NCBI GenBank assembly: GCA_902797585.1
Contig: CADBTK010000043.1
Span: forward strand, 1-13,318
From: Erysipelothrix rhusiopathiae
GTDB lineage: Bacteria > Bacillota_I > Bacilli_A > Erysipelotrichales > Erysipelotrichaceae
Length of the DNA stretch: 13,318 nt
Reading direction: 5' to 3'
The position numbers and the translations under genes were made by a program. The stretch's first letter is position 1. Each line of letters starts with the position of its first letter. The notes under the pieces were generated by a model. It was not told the DNA's origin. It worked only from the letters and a program-made list of their open reading frames with translations, and made no database searches. Positions 7,658 through 13,318 of the stretch are shown in pieces.

Positions 7658-8508
7658 TATTCGTTTCCTCCTTTTTCTTCAGCTGCTGGAGCAGCTGCTG
7701 CTTTAGGAGCTGCCGCACGTGGGTTACGGTTGTCGTTACCTCCACGACGGTTGTTTGGACGACGGTTGTTGTTACGACGTGGACGTTGTTTTGGTGCTTC
7801 TGGTTCTTTAACCATTTCACCAGGTAATACTTCTCCACGACAGATCCAAACTTTTACACCTAAACGACCATATTGAGTCGCTGCTTCTTCGTGAGCGTAG
7901 TCAATGTCACTACGAAGTGTATGCAAAGGAACAACTCCTTCACTATATCCTTCTGTACGAGCCATATCAGCTCCACCTAAACGTCCAGAAACAGCAGTTT
8001 TAATTCCTTTTGCTCCAGAACGCATTGTGTTTTGGATTGCTTTCTTTTGAGTAGCACGGAAACTACGACGAGCTTCTAATTCGTTGGCAATCCAACGAGC
8101 TACTAAACGAGCATCTAAGTTAGGGTTTGCAACTTCAACTGCGTTGATTTGAACAGATTTTTTGTTCTTTTTATCAACACCTTTGTTTAATTGTTTTTCT
8201 AACGCTTCTTTCAATCCAGAAATAGATTTTCCTTCTTGACCAATCAATACACCTGGACGTCCAGTACGAACGATGATTGTGATCACTTTCGCACTACGTT
8301 CAATCTCAATACGAGAGATTTGTGCATCGGCTTTACGTTGGTCAGCCGCTTTTTCTGCTAATTTTTTGTAGTAGTTTTCAATGAATTCACGGATTTTAAC
8401 ATCTTCAATTAATGTAGTTCCGTAATCACGATCATTTGCATACCAGCGAGATTGCCAATCACGAATGATCCCTACACGCATTCCGACAGGATTTACTTTT
8501 TGTCCCAT
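7657..8508 (-). CDS. rpsC: 30S ribosomal protein S3 with long C-terminal tail
   Basis: S3 forms the small-subunit mRNA entry channel with S4 and S5 and has helicase activity there. It begins [20 protein letters not shown] and has the KH-type [12 protein letters not shown] (GxxG at 90-93). The C-terminal domain includes [17 protein letters not shown] and ends [10 protein letters not shown] at about residue 229, where most family members stop within a few residues. Here 54 more residues follow: an Arg/Asn/Pro-rich stretch ([14 protein letters not shown]) and then an Ala-rich end with acidic residues ([19 protein letters not shown]). Total length is 283 against roughly 210-220 usually. There is also a modest insertion near residue 48-60. 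AGGAGG 6 nt before the ATG overlaps the rplV stop (TAAGGAGG). Confidence 0.97.
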   Translation of the reverse strand: MGQKVNPVGMRVGIIRDWQSRWYANDRDYGTTLIEDVKIREFIENYYKKLAEKAADQRKADAQISRIEIERSAKVITIIVRTGRPGVLIGQEGKSISGLKEALEKQLNKGVDKKNKKSVQINAVEVANPNLDARLVARWIANELEARRSFRATQKKAIQNTMRSGAKGIKTAVSGRLGGADMARTEGYSEGVVPLHTLRSDIDYAHEEAATQYGRLGVKVWICRGEVLPGEMVKEPEAPKQRPRRNNNRRPNNRRGGNDNRNPRAAAPKAAAAPAAEEKGGNE

Positions 8509-8519
8509 AGCTGACCTCC

Positions 8520-8855
8520 TTACTCTTTCTCAGCCACTACAACTGTAATGTGGCTTGTACGTTTCATAATAGGGCTTGCAGACCCTTTGGCACGAGGCAT
8601 GTAACGTTTCAACGTAATACCTTCATCTGCCCAGCAAGCTTTAACATATAACTTGCTTTCATCTAAATCATTGTTGTTTACTGCATTGCTGATGGCAGAG
8701 TGTAATACTTTCCCTACCATGTATCCTCCTTTGTTAGGAGTAAATTTACAAATTGCTTCTGCTTCTTCAACACCTTTTCCACGGATCAAGTCTAAGACTA
8801 GACGCGCTTTACGAGGTTGAATGCGCAGTGTTTTCGCTGTAGCTTTAACTTCCAT
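8520..8855 (-). CDS. rplV: 50S ribosomal protein L22
   Basis: L22 lines the peptide exit tunnel with a beta-hairpin that, with L4, forms the constriction where macrolides and stalling peptides act. The 111-residue product reads [20 protein letters not shown], then [13 protein letters not shown], and the hairpin [24 protein letters not shown] region (here [20 protein letters not shown]) followed by the conserved THITVVV-like end ([11 protein letters not shown] appears as [11 protein letters not shown]). I chose ATG 8855, 6 nt after GGGAGGT. An in-frame ATG at 8870 overlaps the rpsS stop and lies in that same site; using it would add MGGKN. Identification is firm; the start is less so. Confidence 0.96.
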   Translation of the reverse strand: MEVKATAKTLRIQPRKARLVLDLIRGKGVEEAEAICKFTPNKGGYMVGKVLHSAISNAVNNNDLDESKLYVKACWADEGITLKRYMPRAKGSASPIMKRTSHITVVVAEKE

Positions 8856-8861
8856 ATTCTT

Positions 8862-8868
8862 ACCTCCC
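8862..8868 (-). promoter_or_regulatory. rplV Shine-Dalgarno site embedded in TAATGGGAGG
   Basis: The site GGGAGGT immediately follows the rpsS stop and contains the G of an in-frame ATG (8868-8870) that overlaps that stop. It is 6 nt from the ATG at 8855, which supports the later start. A ribosome finishing S19 would sit directly over this site, so coupling is expected. Confidence 0.75.
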
Positions 8869-8869
8869 A

Positions 8870-9142
8870 TTACGCTCTCTTGTCATCTTTTCCGTGACCA
8901 GTGTATTTTCTCGTCATTACGAATTCACCTAATTTGTGACCAACCATATCTTCAGTCACGTATACTGGCACGTGTTCTTTCCCGTTGTAAACGGCAAATG
9001 TGTGCTCAACAAAGTTAGGGAAAATAGTAGAACGACGACTCCAAGTTTTAATGACTTCTTTCTTTCCGCTTTCATTTAATGCTTCTACTTTTTTCATTAA
9101 ATGGTCATCACAGAAAGGTCCTTTTTTCAAACTACGACTCAT
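8870..9142 (-). CDS. rpsS: 30S ribosomal protein S19
   Basis: S19 pairs with S13 in the small-subunit head and contacts tRNA and the A-site finger. The 90-residue product starts [20 protein letters not shown] and includes [40 protein letters not shown] and the end [12 protein letters not shown]. The C-terminal portion [14 protein letters not shown] deviates slightly from the usual FAPTRTYRGHAADK-like form but keeps the key residues. A strong AAAGGAGG lies 9 nt before the ATG at 9142; the rplB TAG is just upstream. The stop overlaps the first of two possible rplV starts. Confidence 0.97.
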   Translation of the reverse strand: MSRSLKKGPFCDDHLMKKVEALNESGKKEVIKTWSRRSTIFPNFVEHTFAVYNGKEHVPVYVTEDMVGHKLGEFVMTRKYTGHGKDDKRA

Positions 9143-9160
9143 GTCTTTTTTCCTCCTTTA

Positions 9161-9994
9161 CTATTTACCGTTACGACGGCGAACGATTAATTTATCGCTA
9201 GCTTTCTTAGATTTACGAGTTTTAACACCCAATGCTTTTTTACCCCAAGGTGTCATTGGAGACTTACGACCAATTGGTGTACGTCCTTCCCCACCACCAT
9301 GAGGGTGATCGTTAGGGTTCATAACAGAACCACGAACTGTTGGGCGAATACCTCTCCAACGGTTACGACCAGCTTTTCCGTAGTTAACCAAGTTGTAATC
9401 AGAGTTTCCTACAGAACCAACTGTTGCACGACAGTTAGATAATACTCGACGAACTTCCCCAGAAGTTAATCGTAAGATTACGTATTTTTCTTCAATCCCT
9501 AAGATTTGAGCTGAACATCCAGCACTACGTGCCATTTGTCCACCTTTACCAGGTTTTAATTCAACGTTGTGAACAACTGTACCTTCAGGCATGTTGCGTA
9601 ATTCCATTGCGTTACCAACACGAATGTCAGCTTCAACATCAGAGATTACTTTGTTTCCAACTTGTAATCCTTCTGGAGCAATGATGTAACGTTTTTCTCC
9701 ATCTGCGTAAGTTAACAATGCGATGTTAGCTGTACGGTTTGGATCGTATTCAATAGTTGAAACCTTTGCAGGAATTCCATCTTTGTTACGTTTGAAATCG
9801 ATAATACGGTAAGTCTTTTTATGACCTGACCCTTGATGACGTGTTGTGATACGTCCTGTGTTGTTACGTCCACCTTTAGACTTTTTCGGTGCTAACAAAC
9901 TTTTTTCTGGTTTTGAAGCAGTAATTTCTTCAAAAGTCAAAGTTGTCATGCCACGACGTCCTGGTGTCGTTGGTTTATACGTTTTAATTGGCAT
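9161..9994 (-). CDS. rplB: 50S ribosomal protein L2
   Basis: L2 is a core large-subunit protein near the peptidyl-transferase centre, needed for subunit association and tRNA binding. The 277-residue product matches the usual length: [17 protein letters not shown] at the start, [39 protein letters not shown], and the C-terminal [19 protein letters not shown] with the conserved histidines, then [16 protein letters not shown] chose ATG 9994. A TTG giving nine extra residues lacks family support. AGGAGG (10008-10013) is 13 nt upstream, an unusually long spacing for this cluster. It follows rplW after 59 nt, the longest gap within the S10 block. Confidence 0.96.
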   Translation of the reverse strand: MPIKTYKPTTPGRRGMTTLTFEEITASKPEKSLLAPKKSKGGRNNTGRITTRHQGSGHKKTYRIIDFKRNKDGIPAKVSTIEYDPNRTANIALLTYADGEKRYIIAPEGLQVGNKVISDVEADIRVGNAMELRNMPEGTVVHNVELKPGKGGQMARSAGCSAQILGIEEKYVILRLTSGEVRRVLSNCRATVGSVGNSDYNLVNYGKAGRNRWRGIRPTVRGSVMNPNDHPHGGGEGRTPIGRKSPMTPWGKKALGVKTRKSKKASDKLIVRRRNGK

Positions 9995-10028
9995 AAACTT
10001 TTTTCTTCCTCCTATTCGCAATATTTAT

Positions 10029-10053
10029 TCAGGAAATAGCGTCTTCTCCCTGA
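10029..10053 (-). other. Imperfect hairpin between rplW and rplB
   Basis: Directly after the rplW stop codon the minus strand reads TCAGGGAG, a 9-nt loop, then TTTCCTGA, which can form 8 pairs including two G-U wobbles. There is no T-run after it, so it is not a terminator. It occupies most of the only sizeable gap in the S10 block and could affect mRNA decay or L2 initiation. Confidence 0.4.
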
Positions 10054-10347
10054 TTATTCTTGTTCTCCAAATAAATCGATGGATTCACCTTCAGCTAATT
10101 TAACAATTGCTTTATGTACGGCATTTGTCATTCCGTAGTAGCGACCCATACGAGTTTTCTTTGGTTTTACGTTAGCCATGTTTACTTTGACAACGTGTAC
10201 GTTGAAGATTGATTCAACAGCTTTTTTAACTTCAACTTTGTTTGCGTCTTTCGCAACTTCGAAAGTCACTTTGTTGTTTTCTGCCATTTCTTTCATACTT
10301 TTTTCAGTGATGATTGGGCGGATAATAATGTCTCTATAGTCTTTCAT
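10054..10347 (-). CDS. rplW: 50S ribosomal protein L23
   Basis: L23 sits at the exit of the peptide tunnel and is the main docking site for trigger factor and the signal recognition particle. The 97-residue product starts [20 protein letters not shown] and contains [20 protein letters not shown], the [20 protein letters not shown] segment and a C terminus ending [11 protein letters not shown]. The ATG overlaps the rplD stop codon (TAATG) and lies 10 nt after GAGGAGG inside the rplD end. Length and order (L4-L23-L2) are standard. Confidence 0.97.
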   Translation of the reverse strand: MKDYRDIIIRPIITEKSMKEMAENNKVTFEVAKDANKVEVKKAVESIFNVHVVKVNMANVKPKKTRMGRYYGMTNAVHKAIVKLAEGESIDLFGEQE

Positions 10348-10976
10348 TATGCCAATGCCTCCTCAACTTCTTTTACGGCAGTGCTTGTCATAACAACGCA
10401 ACTAGCGTTGACTAAGTCATACACGTTGATTCCGCGAGCTGGCAACATTTTGACACCTGGGATGTTACGTGCAGACAATACTGCATTTGTTGCATCTTCT
10501 TCGTTTCCTACCACGAATAATGTTTTACGTGGGGATTTCAAAGCTTCCATAATAGAAACGAATGTTTTTGTTTTTGGTTCTTTAATGTCGAATTGGTTAA
10601 CTACATTGAATGCTGTATCAGCTACTTTTGCACTCAACGCTGATTTTAACGCCAAACGACGAATCTTTTTGTTTACACGATAGTGGTAATCACGTGGTAC
10701 GGCACCGAATACAGTTCCACCACCTACCCATTGAGGGGCACGGATAGAACCTTGACGAGCACGTCCAGTTCCTTTTTGACGGTATGGTTTACGTCCACCA
10801 CCACGTACTTCAGAACGTCCTTTTGTTTTAGATGTTCCTTGACGTTTACCAGCAGCTTGCATAACCAATACGTCATATAACGCTTGTTGGTGTGGTTCAA
10901 TACCGAATACTTCATCGTTTAATTCGATGGAATCAACCACTTTACCCATTTGGTCTAATACATCGATCTTAGCCAT
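10347..10976 (-). CDS. rplD: 50S ribosomal protein L4
   Basis: L4 forms, with L22, the constriction of the peptide exit tunnel; in enteric bacteria it also represses the S10 operon. The 209-residue protein has the globular fold interrupted by the long basic tunnel loop: [20 protein letters not shown], then [20 protein letters not shown] and [19 protein letters not shown], around residues 47-105. The C-terminal half includes [18 protein letters not shown]. The ATG overlaps the rplC stop (TAATG), with GAGGAGG upstream. Whether it controls the leader in front of rpsJ cannot be told from sequence alone. Confidence 0.97.
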   Translation of the reverse strand: MAKIDVLDQMGKVVDSIELNDEVFGIEPHQQALYDVLVMQAAGKRQGTSKTKGRSEVRGGGRKPYRQKGTGRARQGSIRAPQWVGGGTVFGAVPRDYHYRVNKKIRRLALKSALSAKVADTAFNVVNQFDIKEPKTKTFVSIMEALKSPRKTLFVVGNEEDATNAVLSARNIPGVKMLPARGINVYDLVNASCVVMTSTAVKEVEEALA

Positions 10977-11689
10977 TATTGAACCTCCTCACTTTGTACT
11001 TCTTCAACCGGTGCTTCTTTAGCGTAGTTTACTAATTCAACCGGCGCTTTGTTCCCTTTGCTAGTTTTAGCAGTACGGATCATTACAAATCCTTTTTTAG
11101 GTCCAGGAACATTTCCTTTTACTAATACGTAGTTGTTTTCAACATCTACTTTAATGATTGTTAAGTTTTGGTTTGTCGTACGGTATCCACCTTCTTGACC
11201 AGCCATAACTGTACCTTTCATAATGCGTCCTTGACGAGAAGTAATCCCGTTAGTTGCTAATGAACCAATGTGACGGTGGTGCATAGAACCGTGAGAACGA
11301 GGTCCCATGTGCGCATTGTTACGAACAATCGTCCCTTGGTATCCTTTTCCTTTACTAGTTCCAATAACATCCACAGTTTCTCCTGCTTCAAAGATGTCTA
11401 CTTTAACTAAGTCTCCAACTTGTACTTCCATGTCAGCATCACGTACTTCACGGATGAAACGTTTTGGAGAAGTGTTTGCTTTTTTACAGTGTCCAACAAC
11501 TGCTTTTGTTGAACGTTTTTCTTTAATTTCTTCAAATCCTAATTGAACAGCGTTGTATCCGTCTGATTCCGCAGTCTTAACTTGTAATACTACGTTCGGA
11601 GTTGCTTCAATCACTGTTACTGGAATCAAGTCACCATCAGTTGTGAAGACTTGAGTCATACCGATTTTTCTTCCTAATAGTCCTTTCAT
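10976..11689 (-). CDS. rplC: 50S ribosomal protein L3, with atypical loop and acidic tail
   Basis: L3 is an early assembly protein whose central loop reaches the peptidyl-transferase centre. The protein starts MKGLLGRKIGMTQVFTTDGD and ends its core with VLVKGNVPGPKKGFVMIRTA. It is 237 residues, longer than the roughly 209 of Bacillus. The extra length is mostly a C-terminal tail after GNKAPVEL, ending acidic (EAPVEEVQSEEVQ). The loop region, residues 128-176, has MGPRSHGSMHHRHIGSLATN then GITSRQGRIMKGTVMAGQEG, about three residues longer than and quite different from the common RGPMSHGSRYHRRPGS / RVFKGKxxPGRMGG form. I chose ATG 11689, 7 nt after GGAGGT; an in-frame ATG at 11704 lies inside that site. 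Confidence 0.96.
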   Translation of the reverse strand: MKGLLGRKIGMTQVFTTDGDLIPVTVIEATPNVVLQVKTAESDGYNAVQLGFEEIKEKRSTKAVVGHCKKANTSPKRFIREVRDADMEVQVGDLVKVDIFEAGETVDVIGTSKGKGYQGTIVRNNAHMGPRSHGSMHHRHIGSLATNGITSRQGRIMKGTVMAGQEGGYRTTNQNLTIIKVDVENNYVLVKGNVPGPKKGFVMIRTAKTSKGNKAPVELVNYAKEAPVEEVQSEEVQ

Positions 11690-11696
11690 TTCCGAC

Positions 11697-11702
11697 ACCT
11701 CC
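11697..11702 (-). promoter_or_regulatory. rplC Shine-Dalgarno site embedded in TAATGGAGG
   Basis: GGAGGT follows the rpsJ TAA so closely that stop, an in-frame ATG (11702-11704) and the Shine-Dalgarno sequence form TAATGGAGG. It is 7 nt from the ATG at 11689, which gives the family-standard L3 start MKGLLGRKIGM. The upstream ATG has no separate site of its own. Confidence 0.75.
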
Positions 11703-11703
11703 A

Positions 11704-12015
11704 TTAAAGTTTAATTTCGAAGTCGACACCACTTGGAAGATCTACTCGTTGTAATGAGTCAATAGTTTCTTTTGATGGTGCAACAATCTCAATCAAACGC
11801 TTATGCGTACGAATCTCAAATTGCTCACGTGAATCTTTGTACTTGTGTACCGCACGTAAGATTGTTACGACTTGTTTTTCCGTTGGTAACGGCACGGGAC
11901 CAACAATCTTTTTAGCTCCGTGTTTCGTCGCTGTTTCGACGATTTTTTTAGCACTTTCATCTAAGATGCGGTGCTCATACGCCTTAAGGCGAATTCTAAT
12001 AGTTTCTTTTGCCAT
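11704..12015 (-). CDS. rpsJ: 30S ribosomal protein S10
   Basis: S10 is a small-subunit head protein that also pairs with NusB in transcription antitermination. The 103-residue product starts [20 protein letters not shown] and includes the conserved loop [20 protein letters not shown], then [18 protein letters not shown] and the end [13 protein letters not shown]. The ATG at 12015 follows AAAGGAG by 6-7 nt. It is the first gene of the long cluster, preceded by a promoter and structured leader. The usual neighbours rpsL, rpsG, fusA and tuf are not immediately upstream; an amino acid symporter is. Confidence 0.98.
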   Translation of the reverse strand: MAKETIRIRLKAYEHRILDESAKKIVETATKHGAKKIVGPVPLPTEKQVVTILRAVHKYKDSREQFEIRTHKRLIEIVAPSKETIDSLQRVDLPSGVDFEIKL

Positions 12016-12122
12016 TGTAATCTCCTTTCGTTTATTCTAGATAAACATGCTCCATGCGAATTACCTGACTCCCTAGACAACGGCTCTCAGTGGGTCAGCA
12101 ACCTCGCACTTCTACGCAGTGC
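12016..12122 (-). promoter_or_regulatory. Structured 5' leader of the S10 operon (candidate regulatory RNA)
   Basis: About 105 nt lie between the predicted transcription start (near 12122-12125) and rpsJ. Four inverted repeats are visible in transcript order: GCACT/AGTGC (12106-12122, 7-nt loop), CTGACCC/GGGAGTCAG with one bulged A (12065-12098), CATG/CATG (12046-12056), and GTTTAT/ATAAAC (12030-12046). The last ends 3 nt before the Shine-Dalgarno sequence and shares one base with the third, so these two may compete. No terminator-like T-run is seen, so control would more likely be at translation. Ribosomal protein leaders are common before such operons, but I cannot assign this one to a known family. 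Confidence 0.5.
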
Positions 12123-12128
12123 CATAGA

Positions 12129-12157
12129 ATGTTATCACAAAAATATTATGGTTTCAA
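12129..12157 (-). promoter_or_regulatory. Sigma-A type promoter of the ribosomal protein operon
   Basis: On the minus strand TTGAAA (12152-12157) is followed after exactly 17 nt by TAACAT (12129-12134), with a TG one base before it, giving an extended -10. The -35 matches the consensus at 5 of 6 positions and the -10 at 4 of 6. It lies between the symporter terminator and rpsJ, the right place for the S10 operon promoter. The start would be near 12122-12125. Confidence 0.8.
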
Positions 12158-12193
12158 CCCCTTATTTTGCCTTTTTCTAAATGTAGTAAAACT

Positions 12194-12228
12194 AATAAAA
12201 AAGAGATAGAAATATTACTCTACCTCTT
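12194..12228 (-). terminator. Intrinsic terminator of the symporter gene
   Basis: Ten nucleotides after the symporter stop codon, AAGAGGTAGA (12219-12228) pairs with TCTATCTCTT (12201-12210) over 10 bp with one G-U, around an 8-nt loop, and is followed by TTTTATT. The stem plus T-run is a standard rho-independent terminator, so the symporter and ribosomal operon should be separate transcripts. Confidence 0.88.
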
Positions 12229-12237
12229 CGTGTTTCT

Positions 12238-13318
12238 TTATTTTCTTTTCCATACATCGGTATCATTAATTCCGATATTGTCTTCATAGAATACAGGATC
12301 TAGCCCTTGTGCTTTTTGTTCTTCATAATCTTTCAATGCCGCTATCGCAATTCTTGATAAGAATAATATCGCAATAATATTTACAACTGCTTCAAGTCCC
12401 ATCAATACATCTGCTAAACTCCAAGCTAAGTCAATATTACTTTGTGCCCCAACAAAGACCATAACAGCTGCTGCAATTCTAAAGATATGCAACAACGTTT
12501 TATCTTTGCTGATAAAACGAATATTAGCTTCTGCATAGAAGTAGTTTCCAATAATAGATGTAAATGAGAACAAACATACAGCTACTGTAATGATATGAAT
12601 CGCTATTGGCCCAAATTGACTAGCGGCCGATTGTTGAATCAAAGGCATTCCTGATAAAGTCGAATCTGTTTTATATACACCAGTTAATAAAATGATAAAT
12701 ACACTTGTAGAACAGATCAATAATGTATCAATATAAACAGAGATAATTTGTGCCAATCCTTGTTTGACTGGATGAGAAACTTCTGCAGACGCCGAAGCAT
12801 TTGGCGCAGACCCCATCCCAGCTTCATTAGAGAATAGCCCTCGTTTAATTCCCAGTACCATACAAGATCCTGTAAAGGCACCAAAGATAGCTTTGAAATC
12901 AAAAGCCGAACGCATGATTAATCCAAACACTGCTGGAATCTCTGAGAAGTTTAATACGATAATCAATAAACCTAGGATAATATACAATCCCGCCATTACT
13001 GGTACTAAGATGGAAGAAAGCCAACCAATCTTTTCTGTTCCCGCATAGAATAGCGTAAGAGATAATACAAATAGAATGGTTCCAACAATAAATGGAATCA
13101 TACTATTTGATGAACCAGCCGCATAATATTCAAAGGATGAAACAATGTTGTAGGCTTGCAATCCATTAAATCCAAATGCAAATGTCGCAATTAATGAAAT
13201 TGCAAAAACAATTCCTAGTTTTCTTGAATGTAATGCCGTTTCAATATAGTAAGCTGGTCCTCCTTTATAGGTATCGCCATCTTTTCTTTTATAAATCTGA
13301 GCCAAAGTACTTTCGACA
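12238..13318 (-). CDS. AGCS-family sodium:alanine/glycine symporter (5' end outside window)
   Basis: This is a membrane transporter that imports small neutral amino acids, typically alanine or glycine, with sodium. The visible 359 residues are the C-terminal three quarters of a protein usually about 450-490 long. Family signatures are GGPAYYI (visible residues 19-25), FGFNGLQAYN near 49-58, and the strongly conserved SNEAGMGSAPNASASAEV then HPVKQG at 163-187, matching the SNEAGLGSAP motif. At least seven further hydrophobic segments follow or precede it. The frame is open to the window edge (VESTLAQIYK before the first TTG), so the gene continues beyond 13318. It ends TAA at 12238-12240, followed by a terminator. 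The exact substrate cannot be told. Confidence 0.93.
   Translation of the reverse strand, partial: VESTLAQIYKRKDGDTYKGGPAYYIETALHSRKLGIVFAISLIATFAFGFNGLQAYNIVSSFEYYAAGSSNSMIPFIVGTILFVLSLTLFYAGTEKIGWLSSILVPVMAGLYIILGLLIIVLNFSEIPAVFGLIMRSAFDFKAIFGAFTGSCMVLGIKRGLFSNEAGMGSAPNASASAEVSHPVKQGLAQIISVYIDTLLICSTSVFIILLTGVYKTDSTLSGMPLIQQSAASQFGPIAIHIITVAVCLFSFTSIIGNYFYAEANIRFISKDKTLLHIFRIAAAVMVFVGAQSNIDLAWSLADVLMGLEAVVNIIAILFLSRIAIAALKDYEEQKAQGLDPVFYEDNIGINDTDVWKRK

Noticed and set aside
7741..7795. Near-repeats of ACGACGGTTG-like units, considered as a repeat array or CRISPR
   Set aside because: Units are short, irregular and coding (Arg/Asn codons of the S3 tail), without spacers.
7619..7876. Plus-strand frame with Ala/Arg/Leu-rich product and a second minus-strand frame (7644-7838) rich in Val, Thr and Gln
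   Set aside because: Both are off-frame reads of the low-complexity tail of rpsC; neither has its own start signals.
12016..12122. T-box or amino acid riboswitch in the rpsJ leader
   Set aside because: No T-box motif, no terminator/antiterminator pair, and no recognised riboswitch core could be seen.
403..12240. TGA recoded to Trp (Mycoplasma-type code)
   Set aside because: All tryptophans in these genes are TGG and no in-frame TGA is needed to extend any product, so the sequence supports the standard code; lack of TGA stops alone is not enough.

Overview
The window is almost entirely one long ribosomal-protein gene cluster, all on the minus strand: the fused S10, spc and start of the alpha operon of a low-GC Bacillota. 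It reads rpsJ, rplC, rplD, rplW, rplB, rpsS, rplV, rpsC, rplP, rpmC, rpsQ, rplN, rplX, rplE, rpsN, rpsH, rplF, rplR, rpsE, rplO, secY, adk, (infA remnant), rpmJ, rpsM, rpsK. The low GC, strong AGGAGG ribosome binding sites, zinc-type S14, zinc-LID adenylate kinase and gene order all point to Bacillota. The missing rpmD, missing map and broken infA differ from Bacillus and suggest a reduced lineage such as Erysipelotrichia or a relative; this placement is inference.

Layout, in transcription order from high to low coordinates. 13318-12238: the 3' three quarters of an AGCS-family sodium:alanine/glycine symporter, closed by a strong intrinsic terminator (12194-12228). 12157-12129: a good extended -10 promoter, then a roughly 105-nt structured leader (12016-12122). 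12015-7041: the S10 block (S10, L3, L4, L23, L2, S19, L22, S3, L16, L29). 7028-1684: the spc block (S17, L14, L24, L5, S14, S8, L6, L18, S5, L15, SecY). 1666-1019: adenylate kinase. 1016-996: a perfect hairpin. 979-899: a decayed infA fragment. 898-1: L36, S13 and S11; the window ends within the S11 stop codon.

The genes work as a unit. They supply ribosomal proteins of both subunits, the translocon pore SecY that docks on the ribosome, and adenylate kinase for nucleotide balance. Gaps are mostly under 20 nt. Fifteen of the 24 junctions have the upstream stop codon fused to the next Shine-Dalgarno sequence (TAGGAGG or TAAGGAGG) or overlapping an ATG (TAATG), which implies tight translational coupling.

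The most notable points are the infA fossil lying in frame just upstream of rpmJ, the absence of rpmD and map, the structured S10 leader, a long Arg/Asn- then Ala-rich tail on S3, and an unusual central loop in L3. There is no CRISPR array, mobile element, tRNA or rRNA, and no gene-free stretch longer than about 220 bases. I did not find a new multi-gene system here.
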